Notes: generated by a model from the letters alone, not told the origin. DNA of 64,000 nt from Muribaculaceae bacterium (GCA_017548365.1 JAFZAC010000033.1:1-64000), one strand, 5' to 3'. Counted from the stretch's first letter, positions 47,109-58,137 are shown. Numbers and translations: made by a program.

Positions 47109-49283
47109 ATGGCAGACAAGAATCAACTGGTCGCAACATTGAAGAAATACTTTGGCTTTGACACCTTTAAGGGGCAACAAGAGCAAATCATGACGAGCTT
47201 GATTGACGAGCACGACACATTTGTCTTGATGCCTACAGGAGGCGGCAAATCCTTATGCTATCAGCTTCCTTCGTTGTTGATGGATGGTACTGCTATAGTC
47301 ATTTCTCCTCTTATCTCGCTCATGAAGAACCAAGTGGATGCCATGCGAAACTTCAGCGATGAAGATGGCATTGCACATTTCTTGAATTCTTCACTCAACA
47401 AGCAGGCGATTGATCAAGTTAAGGAAGACATTCTGGCAGGAAAGACCAAACTCCTCTATGTAGCTCCCGAATCGCTTACCAAAGAGGACAACTTGGAGTT
47501 TTTCAAGAGTGTTAAGATATCATTCTACGCTATCGACGAGGCTCACTGTATCTCGGAGTGGGGACATGATTTCCGCCCTGAATACCGTCGCATCCGTCAT
47601 TTCATCAATGAGATAGGTGTAAGGCCCATTATTGCGCTGACAGCAACGGCAACGTCTAAGGTGCAGCACGATATTCAGAAGAACTTGGGCATCATGGATG
47701 CTAATGTCTTCAAATCATCGTTCAACCGCACTAACCTGTATTATGAGGTGCGCCCAAAGACTAAAGATGTTGATAAAGACATTATCAAGTATATAAAGAC
47801 GATGCCTGGAAAATCGGGTATCATTTATTGCTTGAGCCGCAAGAAGGTGGAAGAACTTGCTACTACATTGAGAGTTAATGATATCAAGGCGCTTGCCTAT
47901 CATGCTGGAATGGACAGTGCGACACGTTCAGCCAACCAAGATGCCTTCCTGCTTGAGGATGTCGATGTGATTGTAGCCACCATCGCCTTCGGTATGGGAA
48001 TCGACAAGCCCGATGTGAGATTTGTGATTCATTACGACATACCCAAGAGTCTGGAAGGTTATTACCAAGAGACGGGACGTGCCGGTCGTGATGGCGGCGA
48101 GGGGCAATGCATCACTTTCTATGCACAGAAAGACCTTGAGAAACTTAAGAAGTTTATGCAGGGCAAACCGGTCGCCGAGCAAGAAATCGGAAAACAGCTG
48201 CTGTCAGAGACGGCTTCTTATGCTGAGACATCGGTGTGCCGTCGCAAAACTTTACTGCACTACTTTGGTGAGGAATATACTCAAGATAATTGTCACAACT
48301 GCGACAACTGCTTGCACCCACGCAAGCGCATCGAAGCTAGTGTCGAGCTTTGTGATGCAATAGAGATAATTATCACTCTCAAAGAGAAATTCAAGGCCGA
48401 CCACATCGTGAATGTGATGATTGGTGACGCTAATAACGAGGTGAAATCCTATCTGCACGACAAACTTGACATGTTTGGATGCCACAAAGACAAGTCCTAT
48501 AAGTTCTTGAATGCCGTAATATCACAGGGTATTATTGCTGGATACATTGATCGTGATATCGAAAATTATGGTCTATTGAAGGTTACAAAGCGAGGTAGGA
48601 AATTCCTTGAGAATCCCACTTCGTTCCTGGTTGTTGAAGATCGTGATTTCACTACTGTCGAGGAAAATGAGTTGAGAGGTGGGACAGGTGCTCTCGATGG
48701 AGAATTGTTCAGCATACTTAAGAGCATGCGCAAGAACACCGCCTCAAAACTTCAGCTGCCACCTTATGTCATCTTCCAGGATCCTTCACTTGAAGCCATG
48801 GCTACAACCTATCCTATCACTATGGAAGAGTTACAAAACATTCCTGGAGTGGGTGCGGGTAAGGCTAAGAGATATGGCGCTGAGTTCCTTGAAGTTATAC
48901 GTAGGCATGTCGAGGACAATGAGATCATCCGGCCCGAAGATATGAGGGTGAGAACTGTGGCAAACAAGAGCAAGCTCAAAATTTCATTGATTCAGAGCAT
49001 CGACCGCAAGGTGCCTCTTGATGACTTGGCAATTTCCAGAGGATTGGAATTTGACAAGATGCTTGATGAGATAGAAGCGATTGTGTACTCTGGCACACGC
49101 ATCAACATCGACTATTACATCAGGGATATAATGGACGATGAGCACATGGAGGACATTTTTGAATACTTCAAGGAAAGTGATACCGACCGCATTTCTGTTG
49201 CAATGGAGGAACTTGGCGATGAATACACCGAGGAGGAAATCAGGCTTGTGCGCATCAAGTTCTTGAGCGAAATGGGCAATTAA
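47109..49283 (+). CDS. recQ: ATP-dependent DNA helicase RecQ
   Basis: This 724-residue helicase acts in recombination and replication-fork repair. Motifs are Walker A MPTGGGKSLCYQLP (about 37-50), the DEAH box IDEAHCISEWGHDFRPEY (about 139-156) and motif VI QETGRAGRDG. The zinc-binding cysteines (CRRKTLLHYFGE, CHNCDNC) and RQC follow; an HRDC domain lies at about 525-605 and a further helical tail of about 110 residues completes the protein. It is preceded by a TATATTTG-type -7 box and lies between the Clp and the envelope-biogenesis genes. Confidence 0.95.
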   Translation: MADKNQLVATLKKYFGFDTFKGQQEQIMTSLIDEHDTFVLMPTGGGKSLCYQLPSLLMDGTAIVISPLISLMKNQVDAMRNFSDEDGIAHFLNSSLNKQAIDQVKEDILAGKTKLLYVAPESLTKEDNLEFFKSVKISFYAIDEAHCISEWGHDFRPEYRRIRHFINEIGVRPIIALTATATSKVQHDIQKNLGIMDANVFKSSFNRTNLYYEVRPKTKDVDKDIIKYIKTMPGKSGIIYCLSRKKVEELATTLRVNDIKALAYHAGMDSATRSANQDAFLLEDVDVIVATIAFGMGIDKPDVRFVIHYDIPKSLEGYYQETGRAGRDGGEGQCITFYAQKDLEKLKKFMQGKPVAEQEIGKQLLSETASYAETSVCRRKTLLHYFGEEYTQDNCHNCDNCLHPRKRIEASVELCDAIEIIITLKEKFKADHIVNVMIGDANNEVKSYLHDKLDMFGCHKDKSYKFLNAVISQGIIAGYIDRDIENYGLLKVTKRGRKFLENPTSFLVVEDRDFTTVEENELRGGTGALDGELFSILKSMRKNTASKLQLPPYVIFQDPSLEAMATTYPITMEELQNIPGVGAGKAKRYGAEFLEVIRRHVEDNEIIRPEDMRVRTVANKSKLKISLIQSIDRKVPLDDLAISRGLEFDKMLDEIEAIVYSGTRINIDYYIRDIMDDEHMEDIFEYFKESDTDRISVAMEELGDEYTEEEIRLVRIKFLSEMGN

Positions 49284-49333
49284 CCTCTTCCTCTTTGTTA
49301 GTTATTAACTAAATTTAATTGATAAAATATAAT

Positions 49334-49363
49334 TTTGGCGTCGCTTTCACGTTATTATATTTG
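49334..49363 (+). promoter_or_regulatory. Promoter of the first parvulin gene
   Basis: TTTG (49334-49337) and TATATTTG (49356-49363) are 18 bases apart, one shorter than the usual spacing, 60 bases before the ATG. Confidence 0.45.
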
Positions 49364-49422
49364 TTTTATTTCTCTCTCACAATTATTACTTTGGAAATAG
49401 ACGATTATCATTAATAATAATT

Positions 49423-51387
49423 ATGAAGCTTAAATATTTTGTATCTGCATTAATCGTTGCAGGTTTTGTAGTTGGCGCTTGGGCAGCCAAGGATCCAGTG
49501 TTGATGACTATCAACAACAAAAAAGTGACAGTTTCGGAGTTTGAGTATCTTTACAAGAAAAATCTGGAGCAACAAGTTGCTAAAGAAAGCCTGGATGAAT
49601 ATGTCGAAAGGTTTGTCAACTATAAGCTCAAAGTGGCCGAAGCCGAGCGGCTGGGCTACGACACCCTTCCACGCATTATCAACGAATTGAATGGTTATAA
49701 GACTGATATTCTCACTCCATTCTTGGTTGATACCGGGTTGCAGGAACAACTCGTTAATGAGGCTTATGAGAGAATGCTGAAAGATGTTGATGTAAGTCAC
49801 ATAATGCTTGCTCGTGGCAAGACAAAAGTCGAAGATGACCAACAAATCGCAAAGATGGACAGCCTTCGCTCTTGCATCCTTAATGGTGAGAACTTTAATG
49901 ACTTGGTCATGAAGTACTCTATCGATCAATCTAAAGTGAATAACAAAGGTGAGTATGGCTTTATTTGCAGTGGTGTATTCCCTTATCAATTTGAGAAAAC
50001 TGTCTATGACACTCCTATAGGAGAGCTGTCTAAGCCTTTTGTTACTGATTATGGCGTGCACATGGTGAGAGTAAATGCCACTAGACCTAATGAAGGTGGA
50101 GTTGAAGTTAGTCATATATTGGTACTTTTCACTCGTCAACGTGGTGTAGAGGTTACCGATAGTATGAAGATGGTGGCAAAATCAAAAATCGATTCGATTT
50201 ACACCTGCCTTCAACAAGGTGAGAACTTCGAAGATTTGGCTAAGAAATATTCCGATGATACTCGTTCGGCTAGAAATGGCGGAAAATTGCAGCCATTTGG
50301 ACGAGGATATATGGTGAAACCCTTTGAGGATGCAGCCTTTAGTCTTGCCGATGGTGAGATTTCGGAACCAGTGGAAACTGTTTTTGGTTATCACATCATA
50401 AAGAAACATTCTAGCAAACCAGTGGGTACGTTCGAAGAGTGCCGTCCAGCTATCGAGCAGAAGATTAGGAGCGATGAGCGCTCGATGATGCCAATTAATA
50501 GCAAAACAGATCAAATTCTTGTCGAGCAAAATTACAAGAAGAACGACAAGCTTCACGACTATCTCATGAAAGAGCTCAAAAAGCATGGAGGATATGACTC
50601 TACATTCGTTACCGATGTTGTTGCTAAGAGCAATTTCACAATGTTCACTTATTCTGACAATCAGAAATCTCCTCTTTCTAACATGGGGAAACTTCTCAAT
50701 CCTAAGGCTAAATATGCCAGCAACGAGATAGCTGCAGCCGAGATTGAGGCTAATGTTGACCGTATTGCTCGTCAAGAAATATTAAAATATTATTCCGATA
50801 ACCTCATAGACTTGAATCCTGACTACCGTAATTTGATGAACGAGTATCGTGATGGCACTTTGCTCTTTGAGGTTATGAACAACGAAGTCTGGAAAAAAGC
50901 AAAAAGCGATGATGAGGCTCTAAGACAGCGCTTTGACGAGAATCCTGGCAAGTTTAAATGGGATGCTCCACATTTCAAGGGCATTATGGTATGTGCCAAG
51001 AACGACTCAATTCTCAATGAAGTGAAGAAAGCAGTGAGCCAGCTTGCTTCTATGCCCGAAGACACCATCACTACTAAACTTAACAAGAAGTTTGGACAAA
51101 ATATCAAGATGGTGCGTGTTATCTCTAAGAAAGGTGAGAACGAAATGGTTGACTACATTGCTTTTGGTGGACCAAGAGTAGAGTCTGCTTACAAGGGATA
51201 TCCCATCTATGAAAAACTGCTAGGAAGGGTGATTGATCAACCCGAGGAGATGTCCGATGTTAAAGGTATGGTTGCTTCCGATTATCAGGATGCTCTTGAA
51301 CAGCAGTGGGTAGAGGGACTTCACAAGAGATATAAAGTTAATGTAGACCAAAAAGTGCTCAAACAGTTGAAAGCTGTTTATAAGTAG
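49423..51387 (+). CDS. Periplasmic parvulin-type peptidyl-prolyl isomerase (SurA/PpiD-like), larger
   Basis: This 654-residue protein has a signal peptide ([20 protein letters not shown]). Two parvulin rotamase-like domains are visible: about 124-220 ([11 protein letters not shown], then [18 protein letters not shown]) and about 227-330 ([10 protein letters not shown], then [18 protein letters not shown]). It is a periplasmic chaperone for outer-membrane proteins. It is first of four same-strand genes (second isomerase, OstA-like, mutL). Confidence 0.9.
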   Translation: MKLKYFVSALIVAGFVVGAWAAKDPVLMTINNKKVTVSEFEYLYKKNLEQQVAKESLDEYVERFVNYKLKVAEAERLGYDTLPRIINELNGYKTDILTPFLVDTGLQEQLVNEAYERMLKDVDVSHIMLARGKTKVEDDQQIAKMDSLRSCILNGENFNDLVMKYSIDQSKVNNKGEYGFICSGVFPYQFEKTVYDTPIGELSKPFVTDYGVHMVRVNATRPNEGGVEVSHILVLFTRQRGVEVTDSMKMVAKSKIDSIYTCLQQGENFEDLAKKYSDDTRSARNGGKLQPFGRGYMVKPFEDAAFSLADGEISEPVETVFGYHIIKKHSSKPVGTFEECRPAIEQKIRSDERSMMPINSKTDQILVEQNYKKNDKLHDYLMKELKKHGGYDSTFVTDVVAKSNFTMFTYSDNQKSPLSNMGKLLNPKAKYASNEIAAAEIEANVDRIARQEILKYYSDNLIDLNPDYRNLMNEYRDGTLLFEVMNNEVWKKAKSDDEALRQRFDENPGKFKWDAPHFKGIMVCAKNDSILNEVKKAVSQLASMPEDTITTKLNKKFGQNIKMVRVISKKGENEMVDYIAFGGPRVESAYKGYPIYEKLLGRVIDQPEEMSDVKGMVASDYQDALEQQWVEGLHKRYKVNVDQKVLKQLKAVYK

Positions 51388-51595
51388 TCTTTTACTCTTC
51401 ACTCTCTCTTTATCTTATTTCATGCCTTGTTGCTGGCAACTTTTGTCGCAACAAGGCATATTTTTCTAAATATACAATAATAATTAAAGATAATTAATTG
51501 TAAATGATTTTGAGAAATCACAAAAAATCAAGAAATTTGCACTTTATTTGGTGTCAAAGGCAATAATGCCAATCTTTTCTTGATTTAATGATATA

Positions 51596-52981
51596 ATGAC
51601 TATAAAGAAAATGAAGATTAAAACTTTGATTTTGAGCTTAATGGCTATCCTCTCGCTGAGCATGAGCGCTCAGAACAACGTGGCCGAAGAGGTGGCTTGG
51701 GTTGTGGGTGACGAGCCCATATTTAAATCTGATATTGAGGAACAATATCAGCAAGCCATTTATGAGCGAATTGCAATCGACGGTAACCCTTATTGCGTCA
51801 TCCCCGAGAGAATGGCTATTGAAAAACTGTTTCTGCATCAAGCAAAGGTCGACACTGTCGAAATTCCAAACTCATCAGTTATGCAGAACGTAGATGCCAG
51901 AATTAACTATTTTATTGCAAATCTCGGATCTAAAGAAAAAGTGGAGGAGTATTTCAGGAAGTCTATTCCAGAGCTCAGGGAAAATCTCATAGATGTCGTC
52001 AGAGACCAGTACACCGTTCAAGAAGTGCAAAGGAACCTCACCAAGAACATCAAGGCCACACCAGCCGATGTTAGGAGATATTTCAACTCTTTGCCACAAG
52101 ACTCGCTTCCAATCATTCCGCAACAGGTTGAGGTGCAAATCATCACTATCAATCCTGTAATTCCACAGCAGGAAATTGAAGACATCAAAGCTCGACTCAG
52201 AGAATATTCTCAGCAGGTGAACGATGGTGAGAAGGAGTTCTCTACTCTTGCTATTATACATAGTGAGGATGGGTCTTCAACCTATGGAGGAGAAGTGGGA
52301 TTTAGAGGACGAGCCGAGCTCCTACCCGAATATGCGAATGCGGCATTCAACCTCAACGACACTAAGCATGTGTCTAAAATTGTTGAAACCGAGGCTGGTT
52401 TTCACATCATTCAGCTCATTGAGAAACGTGGTGACCGAATCAACACTCGCCACATCTTGCTGCGTCCCAAGGTTTCACAAAAGGATCTCGACGATGCAGT
52501 GTTAAAGCTTGACTCTTTAAGAACTGAAATTATTGAAGGCAAGAAGGGTTTGACATTTGAGAGTGCTGCACTCTACATCTCTCAAGACAAGGATTCAAAA
52601 AACAATAATGGAGTGATGCTCAACGAGAAAACTCACTCAAACTTCTTCGAGATGGCAGACCTGCCTTCCGAAGTTGGCAAAATCGTGGCAACTATGAAGG
52701 AAGGTGAAATCTCTAAACCTTTTGTCATGATTAATCCTAAAACCAGCAGACAACAAGTGGCTATTATTAAGCTCTCAAAGAAGAATGATACTCACCGAGC
52801 CGATTTTGCCGAGGATTATCAGGTGCTCAAAGAAATGTATGAGGACAAGAAGAGAGAAGAGATTTTGACCAAGTGGATTGAAGAGAAACAGAAGACTACC
52901 TACGTATATATAGAAGAGGGGTGGCGCAACTGTGATTTCCAGTACAACTGGCTTAACGTCAATTACGGTAATAACAGGTAA
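51596..52981 (+). CDS. Periplasmic parvulin-type peptidyl-prolyl isomerase (SurA-like)
   Basis: This 461-residue protein starts with MTIKKMKIKTLILSLMAILS, a signal peptide cut near MSAQ. A SurA N-domain-like helical part (AWVVGDEPIFKSDIEEQYQQA) precedes a parvulin domain (about 175-285: VEVQIITINP, then ETEAGFHIIQLIEKRG) and a second, diverged one (NTRHILLRPK and further on). It likely chaperones outer-membrane proteins. It is separated from the OstA-like gene by 17 bases, so the two are co-transcribed. Confidence 0.9.
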   Translation: MTIKKMKIKTLILSLMAILSLSMSAQNNVAEEVAWVVGDEPIFKSDIEEQYQQAIYERIAIDGNPYCVIPERMAIEKLFLHQAKVDTVEIPNSSVMQNVDARINYFIANLGSKEKVEEYFRKSIPELRENLIDVVRDQYTVQEVQRNLTKNIKATPADVRRYFNSLPQDSLPIIPQQVEVQIITINPVIPQQEIEDIKARLREYSQQVNDGEKEFSTLAIIHSEDGSSTYGGEVGFRGRAELLPEYANAAFNLNDTKHVSKIVETEAGFHIIQLIEKRGDRINTRHILLRPKVSQKDLDDAVLKLDSLRTEIIEGKKGLTFESAALYISQDKDSKNNNGVMLNEKTHSNFFEMADLPSEVGKIVATMKEGEISKPFVMINPKTSRQQVAIIKLSKKNDTHRADFAEDYQVLKEMYEDKKREEILTKWIEEKQKTTYVYIEEGWRNCDFQYNWLNVNYGNNR

Positions 52982-52998
52982 TATTCTTTCTTGGCTTA

Positions 52999-54816
52999 AT
53001 GATACTTATGAGAAATGGCGTTATAAGGCATCGAGCAGAGGCTAGGCAGCTGCTCAGGATGTCTTTGCTCTTTCTCATGATAGTATTAGCTGTGGCTGTG
53101 CCGTTAAATGCTGTTGCACAGCAAAACAATCAAGCTGTTGCCGCCAAGCCAGGTGCAACGACACAGCACATAAGGCGCATCACGCCCATGATTCCCGATG
53201 CAAATAGATTTGACCCGGGAAAGGTGTTTCTTGAGAATGCCGATGTGCTCATTGCCAATGATCAACGAAGCACCGAGTACAGAGTGCTGAAGGGCCATGT
53301 CAAGTTTCGTAAAGGCAATATGACTCTCGTTTGCGACAGTGCCTATTTTTATGAGGCTTCAGGTTCTCTTGACGCTTTTGGACATGTCGTGATGAATCAA
53401 GCCGATACTCTCATTGCCTATTGCAACAAGATGAACTACTTTGGCGATGTCGAAGTGGCAAAACTACGAGGCAGTGTTAAAGTAGTAAACAGGTCTATGA
53501 CTGTTACAACCGAGAACCTTGATTATGACCTGATGAATAATGTGGCGCGTTATTTCAATGGCGGTACTGTAGTCGATAAGTCGGGAACAAAGATAACTTC
53601 TAGTGTCGCAAGGTATGAGCATGATACTAAGAAGGTTCAGTTTACATCCAATGTGAAGCTTGTCAACAGCAAGATGAAGATGAGCACCGATGTACTCGAT
53701 TACAATATGCGCACTCACATCGCAACAATCGAGGATGATACCGAGATTATCTCTCTTGCCGATGGAAACATTATTCACACGACTAGTGGATGGTATAACC
53801 TTTCAAGTGAGGAGGGCACTATGTACAACCGCTCTTCGGTTCAAACCAAGAAAGGAGAAACCCTTGTTGGAGACGTTGTTTATTACGACCGCAAGAACGA
53901 GAAAGGACAAGCGCAGGGCAATGTGGTGATGACCGATGAGAAAAACCAGCGCACTCTAAAGGGAGATGTCGTTGACTACGACAGGAGAACGGGAGTTGGC
54001 AAGGCAAGAGGTCATGTGGTGCTCATTGACTTGAAGAGCAAAGTGATTCTTGAAGGTGAAGTTGGATATCACAACGAGAAAACCAAGGAGTCTTACGTCA
54101 CCGAGAATGCTCTGGCCAAGGAGTTCTCACAGAAGGACACCGTTTATATCCATGCCGATACATTACGAACTATCACAACAAATGATAATGTGAGAATCCT
54201 GACTGCAAGCAAGTTCGTCAGGTTCTATCGCAAAGACATTCAAGGTGTGTGCGACTCGGCGGCTATCAACGAGCAGGATTCTATTCTCAACCTATATCGT
54301 CACGCTGTCCTTTGGAGCGAGAACAGGCAGATCAGCGGTGAGGAGATTAACGTTCATGTAAAAGACTCTGTTGTTGATTGGGCTACTTTGCCACAATGGG
54401 GATTGGTTGTTGAACATGTTGGTGAGAAGTATTATAACCAGTTGAGCGGCAGGAAAATGCATGCCACTTTCGAAAACAAGGAATTGAGACGACTCGATGT
54501 CTCGGGCGACGTGGAGGCGCTTTTCTATCCCATGGAAAATGACTCCACCTACAACAAGCTAGTCAATGCCAGCAGTGCCTATCTAACCATCGACTTAAAA
54601 GCCAAGCAGGAGGTGGAGAGAATTAAAATGTGGCCCGACGTGTCGGGCAAAGTGATTCCGCTTTTCTTGGCAAAAAACAGCGATTTGAGGCTTACAAGGT
54701 TCCAGTGGTATGATTCAATTAGGCCCAAAGAGCCAATGGATGTGCTCAACGTGAGCGATGAAATGAAGAGAATTTTCGGCGAAGCAGGTTCAATGCGTCG
54801 AACTATAATTAAATAG
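52999..54816 (+). CDS. OstA-like lipopolysaccharide transport protein
   Basis: This 605-residue protein has an N-terminal hydrophobic anchor or signal (MSLLFLMIVLAVAVPLNAV near 22-40). A long run of beta-strand repeats follows, typical of OstA/LptA (DVLIANDQRSTEYRVLKGHVKF, CDSAYFYEASGSLDAFGHV, GTVVDKSGTKITSSVARYEH). It probably bridges the periplasm for LPS export. It sits 14 bases upstream of mutL, with SurA-like isomerases before it, so the group serves the envelope. Confidence 0.9.
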   Translation: MILMRNGVIRHRAEARQLLRMSLLFLMIVLAVAVPLNAVAQQNNQAVAAKPGATTQHIRRITPMIPDANRFDPGKVFLENADVLIANDQRSTEYRVLKGHVKFRKGNMTLVCDSAYFYEASGSLDAFGHVVMNQADTLIAYCNKMNYFGDVEVAKLRGSVKVVNRSMTVTTENLDYDLMNNVARYFNGGTVVDKSGTKITSSVARYEHDTKKVQFTSNVKLVNSKMKMSTDVLDYNMRTHIATIEDDTEIISLADGNIIHTTSGWYNLSSEEGTMYNRSSVQTKKGETLVGDVVYYDRKNEKGQAQGNVVMTDEKNQRTLKGDVVDYDRRTGVGKARGHVVLIDLKSKVILEGEVGYHNEKTKESYVTENALAKEFSQKDTVYIHADTLRTITTNDNVRILTASKFVRFYRKDIQGVCDSAAINEQDSILNLYRHAVLWSENRQISGEEINVHVKDSVVDWATLPQWGLVVEHVGEKYYNQLSGRKMHATFENKELRRLDVSGDVEALFYPMENDSTYNKLVNASSAYLTIDLKAKQEVERIKMWPDVSGKVIPLFLAKNSDLRLTRFQWYDSIRPKEPMDVLNVSDEMKRIFGEAGSMRRTIIK

Positions 54817-54830
54817 CGTAAGTTTCCACC

Positions 54831-56687
54831 ATGAGTGATGTAATAAAACTTTTGCCCGACTCGGTTGCCAACCAAATAGCGGCAGGCGAGGTGATTCAAC
54901 GGCCGGCTTCAGTTATAAAGGAGTTGGTGGAGAATGCTATTGATGCTCAAGCTACCGATATCCACATTGTGCTCAAAGATGCTGGACGCACTTTGATTCA
55001 GGTGATTGACAATGGAGTGGGGATGAGCGATACTGATGCTCGACTGGCGTTTGAGCGACACAGCACCTCAAAGATACGTCAGGCCGACGATCTCTTTGCT
55101 CTTAACACAATGGGTTTCCGTGGTGAAGCCCTGGCATCGATCGCTGCGATATCTCACATCGAGCTGCGAACTTGTGCGCGTGGCAACCAATTGGGAACTA
55201 AACTGATAATCAATGCATCACATTGCGAGTCTCAAGAACCCGATGTGTGCCCGGTGGGATGCAATTTTATGGTTAAAGACATCTTCTTTAATGTCCCCGC
55301 ACGACGCAAGTTCTTGAAAAGCAATCAAGTGGAGTTGAGCAATATAATCAAGGAATTTGAAAAACTTGCTTTGGTCAATTACAATGTGGAGTTTACTTTG
55401 ACTCACAATGGTAATGTGCTTTACAAGCTCAACAGGGGTTCGTTCAAACAGCGCATTGTTTCTATCTTCGGGCACAGTCTTGATCAGCAGCTTATGCCAC
55501 TCAACGTGGAGACTTCGTTGGTGAAAATAAGTGGTTTTATCGGTAAGCCCGAGAATGCTCGCAAGCGAAACGCACTGCAATTCTTCTTTGTTAATGGGCG
55601 ATACATGAGGCACCCCTATTTCCACAAAGCTGTGAACTCGTGCTACAACGAGCTCATTCCCGATGATGCGCAGCCCAATTATTTCCTCATTTTTGATGTG
55701 GATCCTGAGACCATAGATGTAAACATTCATCCCACAAAGACCGAGATAAAGTTTGAAAATGAGATGCCAATTTGGCAGATTGTCTCAGCAGCGGTCAAGG
55801 AAACTCTAGGGCGATTCAGCGTGGTGCCTTCCATCGACTTCGATAAGGAGGATGCACCTGAAATACCAGCTCTCACTTTGCCTCACACAACCACTCCTCC
55901 TGCAATTAGCGTTGATAAGGGATATAACCCTTTCAATGATAAAAGTTCACTTAACAAAGCCTACGGAGCTACCCGCTCGCATGACTATGGCTCTAACTCA
56001 TTGCCCAATTGGGAAGAACTATACAAGAACTTTGAAAAGACTAAACAAGAAGGTTTCGACGAGATGGCCGACAACCTTGTTGACACAGAAGGAACAGGAG
56101 AAACTCCCATTCTTGCTGTTGATGAAGGACCGCAAAGCATTTTGCAACTTGACAACCGGTACCTGCTCTTTATTTCTAAAAAAGGTGTGATTGTAATCGA
56201 CCAGCATCGAGCTCATCTGGCGGTGCTTTTCAATAGGCTCATTCAGCAAATAGATGGCATGAATATCGTCTCGCAGCGTGTCTTGTTCCCCGAGATAGTA
56301 CATTTTGATGCTGCTCAAAATGTTGTGTTTGAAGAAATAGAAACTGAACTTGAAAAAGCTGGATTTGGAGTTTCTAAACTCAGTGGCGGCGACTGGTCTA
56401 TCAATTCGGTTCCACCAGGACTTGACAACGTTGATGTGAAAGACTTGCTCAACGAAGTCATTAGCTCTGTAAGCTCTGGAGGTGGAAACTTAAAGGATAA
56501 GGTATTTGAGAATATTGCATTGACAATTGCGACAAGAGCGGCGATACCATATGGGCGCCAACTCAACAGCGAGGAAATGAAATCACTCGTCGCCGATTGG
56601 CAGTCTTTGAATAACAACAAGTACACGCCCAATGGAAAGCTCATCGTCAATGTACTTTCGCTTGAACAAGTGGCAAAAATGTTTTAA
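54831..56687 (+). CDS. mutL: DNA mismatch repair protein MutL
   Basis: This 618-residue protein has the GHKL ATPase N-terminal part (about 1-330: ANQIAAGEVIQRPASVIKELVENAIDA, GFRGEALASI) and a C-terminal dimerisation part (about 430-618). The endonuclease motif DQHA-x2-E-x4-E of many MutL proteins reads DQHRAHLAVLF at 457-467, so neither Glu is conserved. This argues against nicking activity, which would put it with non-endonuclease MutL proteins. It is separated from the OstA-like gene by 14 bases and followed by a terminator. Confidence 0.95.
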   Translation: MSDVIKLLPDSVANQIAAGEVIQRPASVIKELVENAIDAQATDIHIVLKDAGRTLIQVIDNGVGMSDTDARLAFERHSTSKIRQADDLFALNTMGFRGEALASIAAISHIELRTCARGNQLGTKLIINASHCESQEPDVCPVGCNFMVKDIFFNVPARRKFLKSNQVELSNIIKEFEKLALVNYNVEFTLTHNGNVLYKLNRGSFKQRIVSIFGHSLDQQLMPLNVETSLVKISGFIGKPENARKRNALQFFFVNGRYMRHPYFHKAVNSCYNELIPDDAQPNYFLIFDVDPETIDVNIHPTKTEIKFENEMPIWQIVSAAVKETLGRFSVVPSIDFDKEDAPEIPALTLPHTTTPPAISVDKGYNPFNDKSSLNKAYGATRSHDYGSNSLPNWEELYKNFEKTKQEGFDEMADNLVDTEGTGETPILAVDEGPQSILQLDNRYLLFISKKGVIVIDQHRAHLAVLFNRLIQQIDGMNIVSQRVLFPEIVHFDAAQNVVFEEIETELEKAGFGVSKLSGGDWSINSVPPGLDNVDVKDLLNEVISSVSSGGGNLKDKVFENIALTIATRAAIPYGRQLNSEEMKSLVADWQSLNNNKYTPNGKLIVNVLSLEQVAKMF

Positions 56688-56706
56688 TCGTCTTTCAGCA
56701 TAAATT

Positions 56707-56737
56707 AAGGTGTTCAACTTCAATAGTCGAACACCTT
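56707..56737. terminator. Bidirectional terminator between mutL and the MFS gene
   Basis: AAGGTGTTC (56707-56715) pairs with GAACACCTT (56729-56737), flanked by T/A-rich sequence. It separates convergent genes. Confidence 0.75.
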
Positions 56738-56763
56738 TAATTATATTATATTGTTACCTAATA

Positions 56764-58137
56764 CTATTCTTTAGTAATATTGGCTTTCTGCAATCCGTAG
56801 TTGCGACGCTTGTCTATTGCAAGCAACATGATTGATACTATGATTGCTGCAATACCAATTCCAGTGAATATCCACATTGCCTCGGTGTAGTCTACTTTGT
56901 CACCCACGGTGTTGCGCTGCAGCACACCTCCAATAATGATAGGTATCAGCATCAGTCCAATATTCTGGATATAATAGATTATAGAGTAGGCAGTACCAAG
57001 CTGCTTCATAGGCACAATCTTGGGAACTGCCGGCCAAAGCACACTGGGCAAAAGCGAGAATGCGATTCCCAGTATCAGCATTAGGCAAATTGCAAGAACG
57101 CTAGAGTTTAGAGGAAGAGCAAATACCATCAGCACAAGCGTCAGCATCACAGTGCCTATAATCATGATTGTAGCACCTTTGCCTATTTTGTCATACATGC
57201 CACCAAAGAGGGGAGTAAGCACAATTGATGTATAGGGCAGGATAGCAGGAATGTTGCCGGCAATTGATGGCTCGACACCATATTTTGCAATCATCATTTT
57301 TGTCGCAAAATCCAGGAAAGGGTAAAGTGCCGAATAATAGAGCAGGCACAGCATGGTGATGAGCCAGAACCCCGGATTCTTCATTGTAGCTCCCATGTCT
57401 CTGAAATGGAATTTCTCATCCTCATCGCTTGCACTCTCGTTTGTGTCGGCTTTGCGGTCCATAGAACAGTAAATCAGGTAGATTATAAGTCCTACGCCCA
57501 CTGCAAAAAGCCCCACGAGAATAGGAGTGCTCAATGTGAAGTCGGTAGCAAGTTTTGGTGCTCCCGAGAGGGCTAAACCAGTTCCCAAGCGTGCTAATGC
57601 AACTTGGATGCCCATAGCTAACGCCATTTCCTTTCCTGTAAACCACTTGACAACGACTTTTGACACTGTGATACCACACAGCTCATATCCAATGCCAAAT
57701 GTTGCAAATCCAAGGGCAGCAACAAGTACCTGGAGCTTGATAGTGGGGGCACCATATCCAAGCCATTGCAGGTTGATATTAACTATGTGGGATGGGTCCA
57801 TAAAGGCGATGGCATAATAGTCGATGGCAGTGCCGCCAAGCATTAGAACGCAGGACAGAATGCCGGCAAAGCGCACTCCGGTCTTGTCGAGAATGATGCC
57901 GCCCACAAAGAGCATGAGCAGGAACACGTTGAAAAAGCCGCGTGAGCCTGCAAGAATACCAAACTCACCGCTGGTCCAACCAAGGCCACCTTCTCCAGTT
58001 GGCAACTCAAGGAAATACTGCAACGGAGACATTTGCTTCGCAACAATATATCCCATCATCATGGTCACCGACACAAGACCTAGGACAGCCCAACGAAGTG
58101 CAGGGGAGTTGTTGATTTTTTGTGAAACGTTTGTCAT
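56764..58137 (-). CDS. MFS transporter (second of a tandem pair)
   Basis: The start is placed at ATG 58137 (MTNVSQKINNSPALRW); the longer reading uses GTG and is not family-like. The 457-residue protein has about twelve hydrophobic helices, including ALRWAVLGLVSVTMMMGYIV and AICLMLILGIAFSLLPSVLWP, and a GGIILDKTGVRF loop. It is closely related to the neighbouring MFS gene (same FFNVFLLMLFVGGIILDKxGVRF layout), so it arose by duplication. Substrate is unknown. Confidence 0.9.
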   Translation of the reverse strand: MTNVSQKINNSPALRWAVLGLVSVTMMMGYIVAKQMSPLQYFLELPTGEGGLGWTSGEFGILAGSRGFFNVFLLMLFVGGIILDKTGVRFAGILSCVLMLGGTAIDYYAIAFMDPSHIVNINLQWLGYGAPTIKLQVLVAALGFATFGIGYELCGITVSKVVVKWFTGKEMALAMGIQVALARLGTGLALSGAPKLATDFTLSTPILVGLFAVGVGLIIYLIYCSMDRKADTNESASDEDEKFHFRDMGATMKNPGFWLITMLCLLYYSALYPFLDFATKMMIAKYGVEPSIAGNIPAILPYTSIVLTPLFGGMYDKIGKGATIMIIGTVMLTLVLMVFALPLNSSVLAICLMLILGIAFSLLPSVLWPAVPKIVPMKQLGTAYSIIYYIQNIGLMLIPIIIGGVLQRNTVGDKVDYTEAMWIFTGIGIAAIIVSIMLLAIDKRRNYGLQKANITKE

